In this document: positions 33,471-44,625 of the stretch, one piece after another
Position numbering within the stretch: the first letter of the stretch is position 1
Layout: each line of letters starts with the position of its first letter
Assembly (NCBI RefSeq): GCF_963675165.1
Contig: NC_087377.1
Span: forward strand, 8,077,122 to 8,141,121
Origin: Halichondria panicea
Lineage: Eukaryota; Porifera; Demospongiae; Suberitida; Halichondriidae
Direction: 5' to 3'
DNA: 64,000 nucleotides
The notes under the pieces: model-generated
The model's database searches: none
What the model saw: the letters and a program-made list of their open reading frames with translations, nothing else
What the model was told of the DNA's origin: nothing
Position numbers and translations under genes: made by a program

Positions 33471-33990
33471 CTTGGGGGTAGGACGTTCGTCCGGTGGGGC
33501 TATGACTGGTGGGAGTGGTAGCTAGGCCACGTCTTTATCCCCAAGTACTTAATTAGGGGAGCAATTATTTTAAATCAGCGGGGTTGCATTCCTCTAATTA
33601 AAGAGGGGATGCCTAACCCTATAATTAACAATCATCAGTCATGGTCCGACTCACCCTCCAAGGAGCGTTGCGGTAATGGATATATATGTTGTTTGTAGGT
33701 GTAGTTAGCATTATTATGTTTCTCGGAGTACCGAGATTAATTAGTGTCAACAGCTACGTAGTTACATACACTAATTTTGTTCTACTCTCTCTTGACACTG
33801 GCACAGAAGATATGGAACCTAGTTATGACTCTAATGTTTCACACACTGTGGACTTAGTAGTTCGCAATATAAAAGGCCGCTTAAATTAATGACAACAAAT
33901 CCCTCCGTATACACTGCATGTACTTGGTGGTCAGTCTTCTATTAGCATTCTACATGTTAATAATTATGCATCTATCCAACCCTAACTCAG

Positions 33991-34677
33991 GTTCCTAATG
34001 TGTTACCTGGTTTACACCAACTTCCAGCGCCAGGGCGCAGTGGTCAATATGACAATGCGTGAATTGAGGAGTACGGAGAACAAGAATGAATTTAAGGTGG
34101 TGTCGGTGTGGGGGCACAAAACTGCAACATCACATGGATCTGCAAGGATCGTGATGCCTGTTAATATATACAAGATCATCATCGACCAATCACCACCAGG
34201 GGAGGATACCAACTTAGTATTTACGACTGCGGCTGGGGGGAAGGTAACACACATCGGTGCAGAACTGACAAAGCTGGGGGACTCTTTCGGAAAGAAGTTT
34301 GCTGTAAGTGTTAATTTAAGAGTTGAACTTCTGCTCTCACTTGCAACAAACTGCTGCAGATTACACCCACCCTGAATCGGAAGGCAATCGCAACCAAAGT
34401 GGGCAGAGAGTGCAGTGACGTTGAGGAAAGACAAGTGGCCAAATATATGACACACTCCATAGAAGTTGCCAGGGCCAGCTACCAACACCTGGCAACAACC
34501 GAGCAGGCGGTGTCTGTCTATTCCTCTCTCAACAAACCGACTGACAAGGAAGAACCACCCACAAAAAGGAGGAGGTTTTTTACAGAAACTGAAAGTGAAT
34601 TAATCACAAATTACTTCAAACCTAACAAGGCCTCCAAACCACCAAACCCTGACATTCAGAACAGTGTGTATAACTGA
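33991..34677 (+). CDS. Tyrosine recombinase domain protein (Crypton-like)
   Basis: Exons 33991-34303 and 34360-34677 joined in phase 0 over a 56-bp intron; at least one upstream exon is missing because the first exon enters in mid-codon. Motifs in order match eukaryotic tyrosine recombinases: QRQGAVVNMTMREL (first catalytic Arg), HKTATSHGSARIVMP (Lys box), LNRKAIATKV (second Arg), VAKYMTHSIEVARASYQH (His and nucleophile Tyr). Such enzymes cut and rejoin DNA through the Tyr and drive Crypton and DIRS elements; some are domesticated. A basic PTKRRRFFTETE segment near the C terminus could begin a small DNA-binding domain that is truncated. All catalytic motifs appear intact in this part. Copy 2 of the tandem duplication has lost these exons. 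Confidence 0.7.
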
Positions 34678-35426
34678 GTGTATCCATTGCAAAAAAAACT
34701 TGTGAGCATACATGTTCTTCCTTTAGGAATTGGTTATTGTGTTACAACTGGGACGAAATGACTATGAAGTTATGGTCAAGAACAAACACAACATTTTTTT
34801 TTTCGAACTTTAAAAATTATTCTTTTCATTCAGCTGGCGAATTTGTGTTTTTTTTTTAATGGCATACTCTTTTTCTACAGTGCAATGATGTCCACAACAA
34901 CAAAAGTCCCGCCCCAAATGTTGGGGCTAACGTGCATTGCTATCGTACCCTATCATACACTGGATTGTTTAGCCATCCTACCTTAACGAACTTAAATATA
35001 AACCGCGGGTGCTGATACCTCGGTGGAGGTGGCAAAGCTAATGCATACATGTACATGTATATAGAGCTTAGCTTTGGTTTCGTACTCGTGCTAGAACATA
35101 TCTGCATGTAGTCATTAATTTTCTTGAAAATTTAGCTGATGGGACCCATTGACATATGGACGTCAGTGCAACATGGATCGAGGCGTACCATCAAATTTTA
35201 ATGCTAGCTATAATTATGGGAGGAGTTATGGCACTCAATGCCACAAAGCAGATTGTTTGAAAATTTTTCAAAAATTATTCACAGATCGTACCACGTAGTG
35301 TGTTATATTGAAGACATTTCAAGCTACACACACAAGATATCATTTCCTATTCTCCTTGGGGATCAAAACATATTTTGGAATCTCAGTGGCAGCTGTTGAT
35401 GAGCATGCATCAACTGATGACATAGT

Positions 35427-35740
35427 TTACTCGAAAGGATTGGTCACGCGAGAAGCTAAAAAGGAAGCGTAGTTACATCACATTCAAATTAGAGCTAGCA
35501 GAGCTCATAGGTAAGTAACTAAAGGTAGACCAAGGACTGCAGCTAGGGAAACTAGGCTCGATTCCACCCTTGATCATAATCCCGAGTACAATAACAAGGA
35601 GCAACAGTGTGTTGTGTGCAATGCTGTAAGACGCAAGAAGAAGCTTACTAGGGCACAGCATAGGCACGAGGCGTGCTTCTCGTGTTCAGTGTGTAACGTC
35701 CAGCTGTGTATCAACAAAGAATGCAACTGTTTTTAGTTTT
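35427..35740 (+). pseudogene. Second piggyBac C-terminal fragment
   Basis: This is a tandem copy of 33088-33400 at about 90 percent identity by eye. It encodes the FTRKDW...KLELAEL block and the zinc tail with a slightly better frame: CVVCNAVRRKKKLTRAQHRH and FSCSVCNVQLCINKECNCF. The upstream catalytic part is absent. Confidence 0.75.
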
Positions 35741-36237
35741 TATGTACGTGGAGAATGCCGAACCACTATAAAAAACAAGCTAACCACAAGAATGCAGATA
35801 GTATGGCTGCAATAATTGCACACGTGCAATGTTTACAATCACTGTGTGTGCGTATCTCTGGCTGCGCTCACATGTATATTGTACTTACTACCGTACGGTG
35901 CAGCAGTAATACAAAGTTTGTAGACCACATTATAGCTAGCTAGTATGTCTTCCAGGACCACAAATAAAAGCTGGGATGAGGTGGTGGCGTAATGGAACAA
36001 TAAAAATCGTATGCCAGGTACAAGGATTTCCAATTCAGAAGCTAAAATGGGTGTAATAAAATGAAGAATTAGGAATAACCACAAGAGCGCCTAATGCAAC
36101 TACAGGCTTCCAGAGAGGCCAAAAAAAGTCTGAACTCTGAGAGAGGTGACAGTTCATAATTATAAATACAACAATAAACAATTACAAATTAAACCATAAT
36201 ATTATGTAAATGCATAGATGATGACAATACGTTCAGC

Positions 36238-36465
36238 ATGCCAAGTGTTGGGGTGCAAACAGAGCATGAGCTTGTCTGCCACGGCGTGCAGACGGCGGAA
36301 GTAACTACGGATGACAAGAGTATCCAGTTCCCTGAGCCCCAATCAGCAGATGTCAGAATAGATGCTGTATCCCGTCTTTCAGAAGCAGCACAGCAGGCAG
36401 AGTATTCTCTTGATTCTGAGAGTCTATCATCTTTCGTCTCTAACGGGAGTGTGTCACTTCAATCG
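36238..36465 (+). CDS. Candidate exon, unknown (VGVQTEHELVCHGVQT)
   Basis: An open frame between TTCAG at 36236 and the donor GTGGGT at 36466, 76 codons. It is Ser/Glu-rich, with GVQTEHELVCHGVQTAEVTT and an acidic-serine end (YSLDSESLSSFVSNGSVSLQ). It lies in the block present only in copy 2 of the duplication. Not recognised; 'xxVQT' repeats are often seen in transposon-derived proteins. Confidence 0.3.
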
Positions 36466-36589
36466 GTGGGTACTTTCCACATGCACAACTCCAGCTGTTC
36501 CTGGACACAATACTATCTAGTGTTAACATTTCTACTCAATGGTTATTTGCACGCGGATTACTTTCGATTGTATGGTTCTTTAATAGTGG

Positions 36590-37095
36590 GCTATGACTGG
36601 TGGCTAGGCCACGTCTTTACCCCTAAGTACTTAGAGAAATTATAATCATTATTTAACCAGCGGGATTGCATTCCTCTAATTAAAGAGGGGATGCCTAACC
36701 CTATAATTAACAGTCACGGTCCGACTCACCCTCCAAGGAGCGTTGCGGTAATGGATATAATTATATGTTGTTTGTAGGTGTAGTTAGCAAGGGTAGCATC
36801 ATTATGTTTCTCGGAGTACCGAGATTAATTAGTGTCAACAGCTACGTAGTTACATTTTATTCTACTCTCTCTTGACACTGGCACAGAAGATATGGAACCT
36901 AGTTATGACTCTAATGTTTCACACACTGTGGACTTAGTAGTTCTCAATATAAAAGGCCGCTTAAATTAATGACAACAAATCCCTCCGTATACACTGCCAT
37001 GTACTTGGTGGTCAGTCTTCTATTAGCATTATTCAGAACAGTGTGTATAACGAATGTAACTAACTCTATCCATTGCACAAAAACTCGTGAGCATC
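36590..37095 (+). mobile_element. Internally deleted copy of the recombinase-bearing segment
   Basis: It matches 33495-33947, then jumps at TCTATTAGCATT to sequence corresponding to 34655 onwards (TTCAGAACAGTGTGTATAAC). The roughly 700 bp with the tyrosine recombinase exons are missing. Confidence 0.75.
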
Positions 37096-37285
37096 GTTAT
37101 CGTACCCTATCATACACTGGATCGTTCCGCCATCCTACCTTTGTTCAACCATCCTACCTTAACGAACCCAAGTGAATTAAATATTAAAATGAAAGCACCG
37201 CGGTGGCAGTGCTGATACCTCGATGGAGGTGCCAAAGCTAATGCTAGAACATATCTGCATGTAGTTATTAATTTCCTTGAAAATT

Positions 37286-37506
37286 TAGCTGATGGGAAAA
37301 ATGCTCCTCTGCCACCATTGACATATGGACGTAAGCGCAACGTGGATCGTCTTCGTACCATGGGCGGAGACGCGTCATGTGTACCATCAAATTTTAATTC
37401 AAAAATGCTAGCTATAATTATGGGAGGAGTTATGGCACTCAATACCACAAAGCGGAAAAGTCAGCACACCACCTCTCCTAACAAAAGTACAAAGAGCACT
37501 GCATAG
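37286..37506 (+). CDS. Candidate terminal exon, unknown
   Basis: After an acceptor AAATTTAG, an open frame encodes DGKNAPLPPLTYGRKRNVDR and ends in a basic Ser/Thr tail (TTSPNKSTKSTA) before a stop. The counterpart in copy 1 (near 35145-35240) has deletions that break this frame, so copy 2 is the better preserved one. No family recognised. Confidence 0.3.
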
Positions 37507-37726
37507 CTCAAATGAACCGCTCTTCCTACCCTTTTTTGCCAGTATCATTCGCCAATGCAAAGGATTGGCTCTGTAAAAGCAAGTAGTTGCACGTCTACTC
37601 TTTTTCTAGTCTCGTGGGATCATACGATAGAACACTGGAATATTACAAATAGTTGCTGTGAACACTCACTGATACATCCTAATTATAGAGCACTGGTAAA
37701 CTCCGTGAAGCGAAGTATTTTATGAA

Positions 37727-37975
37727 TGGGAAGGGAAGGGGGCGGAGTTTTAAGAGTTTTTTTGGGTTCTAATACAGAGGAGGTACGACAGGCGCAGTGC
37801 AGCTCAAGTAATAATTATTAGCCTCTGATTACTCTCAGCAAAAACATACGACGTGGGCGGATAATTATTGCTCAATCAAAGGCTAATAAACTTGAGCTGC
37901 ACCACGCCTGTCGTACCTCCTCTGGTTCTAATAGGCCCAGATCAGGATAAAACCCCGCCCCCTCCCATCTAATTA
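37727..37975. repeat. Foldback element with about 55-bp arms
   Basis: AGAGGAGGTACGACAGGCG and TGCAGCTCAAGT on the left are inverted on the right (ACTTGAGCTGCACCACGCCT, GTCGTACCTCCTCT). An outer layer also pairs: GGGGGCGGAGTTTTA with TAAAACCCCGCCCCC. Confidence 0.85.
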
Positions 37976-39899
37976 CTCAAACCTCATTATAATTGTGCAT
38001 CCACACCAGGTTGAAGATGGAGCTTGAGCCTCAAAAAAGTACGTGATATTGCAACCGGATCTTTGCTAAAGTGTGTGCAACAGGAATTAAAGGCGAATGA
38101 CAAATTTGATATAATTATTGCTATCTTATATAAGTACTCCCAACTGCCAAGTCAGTTTTACCTTGGTGATAATCTCTGATAAGAAGGCACTGTGTTGAGG
38201 CGATGCATAATTATAGATCTAGGTCTCCCTAGCTGCTCTTTGTCAATATTCGGCAGACTGTGACACTGAGTGAGGAATGTATAGTCACGTGCACGGTATC
38301 TGTTAATGTAAGTTACATTCAGAATTTTGGACAAACAACAATTCTCACAATATTCACGAATTTTGCAGCTACCGTAATTATTATTAGTTTTCGATTTAAG
38401 GCGACTCTCTAACAATACGATAACCTTGATCGAACACAATTTTCTACCATCGAAGGCCTTAAGTCTAAGCCATTATAATAGCTCACAGTTTAACTTGGAA
38501 CAACTCATTTAACATGTGGCACAAATACGTACAAATACAGAATAAATACATATTTTTCTTTTCGTATCTCATGAACCATACATTGAAATCACTCGTAACT
38601 ATTTCCTACAGGTAGCCCAGATCTCGCTAAGATTATCCTACGAAGATCTGTAGCAATTACCAATTCGTCACTTTTCTTTCGATAATACTGTATGAAGCGT
38701 TCGAGGCAGCACAATCAAAATACCAGGTGAAAGAGCAGCTCAATGCACATGTGCTGGTACCTACAGAGTGTGGCATAGCTCCAACACAGCGCGCGCACAA
38801 TAATTTTTTGGAAATTAGCAGTAGACATAGCGGCTAGGCTAAAGCGGAGAAAGGGCACTTAATAGAAACACAAACTGTGGTATAATTCAGAAGGAATGTA
38901 TATATTGCTGCTTTATAATTATACTAGGAGTCAAGGTAGGCAGGACTAGGCAGGACCACGTACGTACGCATACCACAGATCAGTTCTTCAGGGTGCTATA
39001 ATTAGAATGACAACGGTATGTACGTTTAATACAATAAAATGCAGTGCCGTGTATCCCACTTGATCCAACTATACTGTCACAGGTTTTATGAAAGATAATT
39101 TATTGAAATAAGTGCCAAAGTTAATCATCTTGCTAAAACTGAAGCGAAGGAATAAAAATAGTTCAACTTACCTATATATATCTATGGCTGCACACAGATT
39201 GTGAAGACCAGTGAAGGTTTTAGCATGGTTTTAGACATATATCCCAGTCTAGTCTGTCAAGCATCATGTATGGAGTATACAGTGAGTAGGAGTTCGAGTC
39301 TTCTCAGGAGTGAGCTTTTTAGGACCACGAGGTCCAATCCTCGATTTCAAGCCGCTGCCTCGGTGCGCGTGCGCATGCGTACCGTACATACATGTACTAC
39401 AAGTCATAATGAAAGCAGACTTGACTTCTACTACAAGTGATAATGAAATCAGACTTGACTTGACTGCTAACCTCCTAACAGAGGTGTGCAGTAACGTTAG
39501 CACCGAACCAGAGCTGCAACCTATCACTAGCTCTGAGAGAGAACTGAGAACTGAGAACTGCTGCGGTGCATTGTGTCTGTCCGGCTGCTGACTATACAGT
39601 AATCCGTTAAATTTCTGCACTACTCTCTGACTTTATGTGTGCTGTGTTGTAGCTGCCACTGGGCTTAGATAATCTAAAAATTCGAGCGTGGTTCTTGTAA
39701 CTGATATATGTGATTGTTGTGTATCGTTGCGCACGTGTCTTGTGTGACTGTTGTACGACAGCTGTGCTGTGTGATGTGTGATAATTATATTTGTGTGATA
39801 TTTGTGATTCGGCTTGAGATATCGATCGGCGTCTGGCGTTGTTTTTTGTCAGATAAATCTTCAATTTGTTATTATTAATTGTTTGGCTCGACATGCATG
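37976..39899. other. Stretch without a supported gene
   Basis: Short open frames only. About 39400-39590 is coding-like on the plus strand (TSTTSDNEIRLDLTANLLTE) and may belong to the 5' part of the LINE that follows. Confidence 0.35.
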
Positions 39900-40690
39900 C
39901 TTGTTAGCGGTTGTCATGGAATTTTCAAAGGTGGGACTGTTAAAAGCCAATCGGTTAAAGGGAAACCTGCTGTGAAACCTAATGAGAAGACCCCTTCTTC
40001 AGACCCACATTCTTTTGAAACTCAATAAATTGAAGCTGTGGCTCCACTGAAGACGACGGGAGTCCAATGGTGGAGTGCGATGTCTGCCAGAAATGGTCCC
40101 AGTCTCAATGTATTGGTCTCTCTGAGGCAGATGCTATCTCTGCTACATGCTCTCCCGACACTATAGCAATACTCAAATATCGTTGGAACTTGCTCGTATC
40201 AGCAGTTCCAGGAAAAAAGAAATGCATGGTGGCTCAGAGTCACCACAGGAGTCTCTCTCTAATTGATGAGAAATGGGATTCCCTCTCCTGCCCACCACAC
40301 ACTCCCACTCTGATCGATTTACAGGCACTTCTTCCACTGAGCAGGAAAATCCCCCCTCCCAGAGTGATTCCCCTGTGACTTCGGAGAACATACCTATGAC
40401 TACTACTAACACCCTCCAAGATAACACCTCCCAAGATAAGAGATCCGTACGTCTCCCCTGCTCCCTCAACGCGGAGCTGCATGGAGGGGGTAGACTAAAC
40501 CAACCTCACAATACGCACTTACATCAATTCTAAATTTCGGCTAAATATTAGAGGCTTCAAATCAAATATTGATTATCTGCGTACATGCACTACTTATATG
40601 CCACACGATTTATTCGCGATTTCTGAACACTGGCTTCATGAGTACGACCTGCATCTACTCTCCTCCTTAGTCTATGAATATTCATCATAC
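39900..40690 (+). mobile_element. LINE 5' fragment: PHD-like ORF and endonuclease start
   Basis: An ORF at 40067-40378 begins MVECDVCQKWSQSQCIGLSE, a PHD-finger-like Cys-rich motif known from LINE first ORFs. From about 40535 another frame reads LNIRGFKSNIDYLRTC and PHDLFAISEHWLHEYDL, the opening of the apurinic-type endonuclease domain of non-LTR retrotransposons. The element breaks off near 40690, before the catalytic core and reverse transcriptase. Confidence 0.65.
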
Positions 40691-40809
40691 ATTATTATTA
40701 TTTTGGCACTTCTTATTCAACTGAAGACATTCAAGAATTAGGTAAACATGACTCTATAATAATAATTATGCACAAAATAATTAATAATACATTGTGATAC
40801 TTGTTGCAG

Positions 40810-41339
40810 ATTCGTGTCACTTTTCTACCATGCAGTAGCTACGTAGGTCACACTCATGAAGATGTGGATCAGCTTTTCCAACACATTAATTTTATCTCGT
40901 GTGGGTGCAGAAACCATTATAATGGTGAGCATTTAATTGTCTGATCATGAATTATGCACGTCATTCACTTTCACCGTACGTTTACGCAACTTTTGACGTG
41001 TATAATACAATTTACAATTGCATCACTAGATATTGATAAAGTAACCTATGCATGGTTGACTATAATTATTGAGTGTGTGAGATACATTTTTATTAAATGT
41101 AAGTGCAAGTTGTTATAATGAGAGCTGGTATTGTTTTAAAACGTTTGATGAAGGTGACAGCACAAAGCTATACGCCACAGCCAGTCACAATTCAACTGAA
41201 GAGTGTTTACGATGTGCGTTCTTGGCTAGTTCCATACATTGAGGAGCTTCATGGACATAACCAGCCACATTGCTTTCGTCACTTTAGATGAAGATGGACG
41301 AGCAGTGATGCACTACAAGAATTGGAGCGAAGATGGATG
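40810..41339 (+). pseudogene. DUF7869-type fragment ('VGHTHEDVDQ')
   Basis: Exon 40810-40924 encodes RVTFLPC and YVGHTHEDVDQLFQHINF, the hallmark of an uncharacterised metazoan family often named DUF7869. It joins in phase 1 to an exon starting 41161: AQSYTPQPVTIQLKSVYDVR and SWLVPYIEELHGH. A one-base frameshift near 41262 shifts to SHIAFVTLDEDGRAVMHYKN and WSEDGW before a GTAAGA donor. A possible further exon begins at 41555. The family's function is unknown to me, and the copy is broken. Confidence 0.5.
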
Positions 41340-41830
41340 GTAAGAGAAAGGTCTTATCTTGCTAAAGGTATATATACACAATGTCATGGGCTGTCAACAT
41401 GCATCGGAAAAAATATACAGATGTGCGTCAGAGATAATTATCTTTAGTATAATTATAATTATATGAATGCATGTATATATTATTATCATGGATTCAGCAC
41501 CTATTATGTATACTAAATTAATTATAAAATTAATTATACTATGCAAACTTTTAGGACGTGCCAGAGAGTTGCCCTTCAGCAGTTATTCCTTCTGATGAGA
41601 AGCAGGATGGACAACCAGTTGCGAATCGACATTCCCAAGTGGAAGCAATGGCTTTCTCCTCAATCCTGGGAGGAATCGGAAGAATTTCTACTTGTCTGGA
41701 TTAGACAAGCTTGGAGGCACATCACAAGAAACTTCACAGTGGCCTTTGGAGCTGCTGGCAAGTACCATACAAGCTGACTCACTCCCTCCACACAAAAGAG
41801 AGGCAATGGTAAGAATCATAACGATGCAGT

Positions 41831-41987
41831 ATACCGTACACAGCGGGTATTTTCGTATGCATGGTCGTATAATTATTTCGTATGAGCATCATACGAAAAT
41901 TCATTATTCTACCGCTAGATTCTAATATTCAAAATAGGTCATTCGTACGAAATTGTACACCAACCAAAATTACCGGCTATGCGGTAT
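41831..41987. mobile_element. MITE, 'TACCG...CGGTA' family
   Basis: Left ATACCGTACACAGCGGGTAT and right ATTACCGGCTATGCGGTAT are inverted. The inner TTTCGTATG and CATACGAAA words also pair. Non-coding. Confidence 0.65.
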
Positions 41988-42439
41988 GGCAATGCATTAT
42001 ACCCCCACACTAAATCTAACCCCTCCCCCTCCGATGTAAACAAGGAACACGCACTAACACCTTTAATTATACGACACTTACGTCACCACTACTTGATCTC
42101 ATTGGTCAACAGCTGTAGGATATTATTATAGGGAGAGCATAATTATAGCCCCAGCCGGGCATGCACAGTTTTTCAAGTTGTTTTTTAGTCGAATGCATGG
42201 TAAACGCTTGGACCAAGGAAGCTCTTGAGCTGCTCAACTAGCTATTTGACGGCCCCAAATCCATCGTGGATTGAATTGTTGCTAGGGGGAGGTCCCTGTG
42301 GTATAAATCAGATATGCCACACCGGTGTGGTATATATACTTTACTTAATCACACTGTACACATTATACATGACAGTGAGCAAAATAATTGTGCGGCGTTT
42401 GTATCATAAAAAAATCAAATTTGAAACACCTTCGACCCC

Positions 42440-42605
42440 ACCTTCTTAAATTTGAGACCCCTGATAAATAGGGATCTCAAGAAATCGTTGACACTTAAAA
42501 CACCCTTCACAAATTTGAGACCCCTGCTTAAACGGGGTCTCAAGAAAATGATGACATATTACACCCTTCTCAAATTTGAGACACCTATTAAATAGGTGCT
42601 GTTTC
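42440..42605. repeat. Tandem array of three hairpin units, about 62 bp each
   Basis: AAATTTGAGACCCCT recurs at about 42448, 42511 and 42572 with variants. Each unit contains its own stem-loop: GAGACCCCTGATAAATAGGG, GAGACCCCTGCTTAAACGGG and ACACCTATTAAATAGGTG. A fourth partial word (CAAATTTGAAACACC) precedes. Confidence 0.85.
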
Positions 42606-42615
42606 AAAGAAGACC

Positions 42616-42900
42616 TTGTGTACCCACCGATTGGATAGCATAACCGCCGACAGTTTTATTTTTGTGAAATGTGCAAACAAACGTGTTAGAATCCTAGATG
42701 TCAGCCCAGAGATGGATGGTATAACTCTTAACCAGATTTACCCTCACGGCTCCATTTATATTCGTTTAACAGATTCTATAGTGTTCCTGCACCAAGTCGA
42801 CCTTCCAGTGGAACTCAACCTCCTATCAATGCTCTTAGTGTGACAGCTCCCAACTCGTCCTCCTTCCACTCCAACGGCACCTCCTAGTGGGATTCCACTT
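42616..42900 (+). other. Coding-like fragment, unknown
   Basis: A frame with FVKCANKRVRILDVSPEMDG and YPHGSIYIRLTDS is open to about 42780. A shifted frame then gives PAPSRPSSGTQPPINALSV and a Ser/Pro-rich stretch. This looks like an N-terminal domain plus linker broken by a frameshift. The family is not recognised. Confidence 0.25.
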
Positions 42901-42929
42901 CAGAGTGGCGCATTTAATTTTAATCTTTT

Positions 42930-43095
42930 AGAACACAAACAATTGCTTCAGCCCAGCTGGCCCCTAAATTATGGTGGCGTTTATGTTCTACAGCTAGTAT
43001 AGAATTTGTAGAGAGAATAGGTGTGGTCTAGCTCAGTTTCACTTGCTAGCTGCCCTGTTGAGAGCTGAGTGACTCGTGAACAAGGTTCATTGACT
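42930..43095. repeat. Dispersed repeat copy shared with 900-1110
   Basis: TTCAGCCCAGCTGG, GTTCTACAGCTAGTATA and AGCTCAGTTTCACTTGCTAG occur in the same order at 960-1065. Confidence 0.65.
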
Positions 43096-43298
43096 GTAGC
43101 TATGGCATGGGTTAGACCTGTTTAGAAGGGTCAAAGATGCATGTGTTTTGATGTCTCAAACAAGCCTTTTTATAAGCACCAGAAACCAGCAACGGTTGGT
43201 GCTTCTTTAGGACCTAAAAAATTATGCTAATGCTGGCTGACGTGACGCTTAAATTATGGTGGCGCTGTAATTACATAAATTACGGTATATTCAATTAT

Positions 43299-44230
43299 TT
43301 AACCCTTTAACCGTCACGGGCCACGATCGTGGCCCGCAATAGTGACTTTTTTTGCGAAATTCTAATTCTGCGATACTTAGGAAGTAGCTCGAACTACGCA
43401 CATCCCTGTATACAGGAAGAGCTGTAGAATCACGTGCAATTTAGTCTAGAATTTTCCAAGCCACGTTGCTATGTTAAAATTTCAGTAGCATCTTACCGCA
43501 CGAAGTTTATAGCTATGGCTAGGTTGTTTACTTGTGCTGATGTGCTTGAACAGCTTGAGGACAGCAATGGTGATGTCTCCTCTGGTGATGACAGTGCCTA
43601 TGAAGGAGAGGGGATAGTAGGATACCTCCCAAAGGCTACCAGCTTTATGCCAGACGCTGATGAACTGTCTGGGACTGAAGACATGCATGACATGGACCTA
43701 GACGCTAGAGCTATGGACCAGGACGGTGAAAGACCAGGAGAGGGCTCACTGTGTGACTCTGGCAAGTAGTATAGTATAGCTAGAATATCAGTAGTAAGTA
43801 TAGTATAGCTAAAATAGAATTAGCAGTAATGAACAGTCTTTATGTGAGCTTGTAAATTTCATAGATCGTTCACCGATATAGTAATACATGTACGTATTGT
43901 ACTTCAAATTTATATATCTTAGCACTGTTACATTCATATGATGTGAAAATCAAGCTTAGTCAAGCCTTTATACCATATGATAGGCTGATCCATAAAAAAA
44001 AATTTTTGGATTTTATCTCACTGCTGGCCGAGCATTTAAAATGATAAAAACGGGTGAGCGTAATAACCGTGGTTGTTATGGCAACACATGTTGCACCATT
44101 TTATTCCTTGTTGTATGGGCATTCTATTGGTATATGGTTGCTAGGCATTTTATTGCTCTGGAAACCCGATAGAGAATTTACAGACATTTCACTTCACTGT
44201 TAATTAAAAATCCGACGGTTAAAGGGTTAA
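43299..44230 (+). mobile_element. Non-autonomous piggyBac element with TTAA target sites
   Basis: TTAACCCTTTAACCGTC at 43299 is mirrored by GACGGTTAAAGGGTTAA ending at 44230. The element is thus CCCTTTAACCGTC...GACGGTTAAAGGG between TTAA duplications, the strict target site of piggyBac transposons. A subterminal palindrome GGGCCACGATCGTGGCCC lies at about 43319-43336. Only the N-terminal transposase segment remains inside. It sits in the intron of the minus-strand exon at 44268-44552. Confidence 0.9.
43515..43769 (+). pseudogene. piggyBac transposase N-terminal remnant
   Basis: An 84-residue ORF, MARLFTCADVLEQLEDSNGD followed by acidic, Ser-rich sequence (SSGDDSAYEGE, DELSGTEDMHDMD). This is the typical acidic N terminus of piggyBac transposases. 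The catalytic DDD core and zinc tail are deleted. Position inside TTAA-flanked inverted repeats supports the assignment. Whether its parent produced the C-terminal fragments at 32.5 and 35.4 kb cannot be told. Confidence 0.65.
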
Positions 44231-44267
44231 ATGCATATAGATAGCATTGTTCATAACTATAACTTAC

Positions 44268-44552
44268 CAGGGGTAAATTTAACTTCTTCCTCAGTCTTCC
44301 ACCACTGACATTGATGGGATTTGATAACTTTGATTCCCATTCTACAAGCAGCAACCCAATTAGATTATGAAGATCCCTTAATTCGGAGAGGTGTTCTTCA
44401 TCACCAGATTCAGAAATACTTAAGTAGTTACCAATGATCAGGGATAGATTTCTCATCACACTGATGCAATCTAGTTCTACATTTCCTTCACCCCTGCACT
44501 GTCTAATCACATCCTCCACAGCTTCTAAACAGTCCTCCATCGACATCATCAT
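44268..44552 (-). CDS. First exon of a minus-strand transposon-type gene
   Basis: A 95-codon exon starting at ATG 44552 and ending at the donor GTAAGT, phase 0. The helical, acidic N-terminal region (MEDCLEAVEDVIRQCRGEGN; LRDLHNLIGLLLVEWESKL) ends with SGGRLRKKLNLPL. In a family of integrase-core proteins in aquatic animals, a similar acidic helical segment precedes a GRPR-type basic motif and a helix-turn-helix; I use this only as an analogy. No downstream exon was found; the piggyBac element begins 38 bp past the donor. Confidence 0.35.
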
Positions 44553-44625
44553 GACTCGAGGCTACAAATCTCTGCTTTGTAGTAGGAATAGTCACGTGAC
44601 ATGCAAGAGTTGATTTTGCCCCCGG

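Larger units (their letters stand above)
33085..37500 (+). repeat. Tandem segmental duplication of about 2.3 kb
   Basis: TTTACTCGAAAGGATTGGTC occurs at 33088 and 35427. The following order is shared: piggyBac tail, a GGCTATGACTGGTGG...CTAGGCCACGTC segment (33495 and 36590), CCCTATAATTAACA, GGAGCGTTGCGGTAATGGAT, GGAACCTAGTTATGACTCTA, and a far end near GGGAGGAGTTATGGCACTCA (35219 and 37421). Copy 2 has an extra block (about 35740-36590) and lacks the recombinase exons (33947-34655 relative to copy 1). Confidence 0.8.

Noticed and set aside
34012..34488. 158-codon minus-strand ORF
   Set aside because: It is antisense to the tyrosine recombinase exons, whose plus-strand motifs and splice sites are clear.
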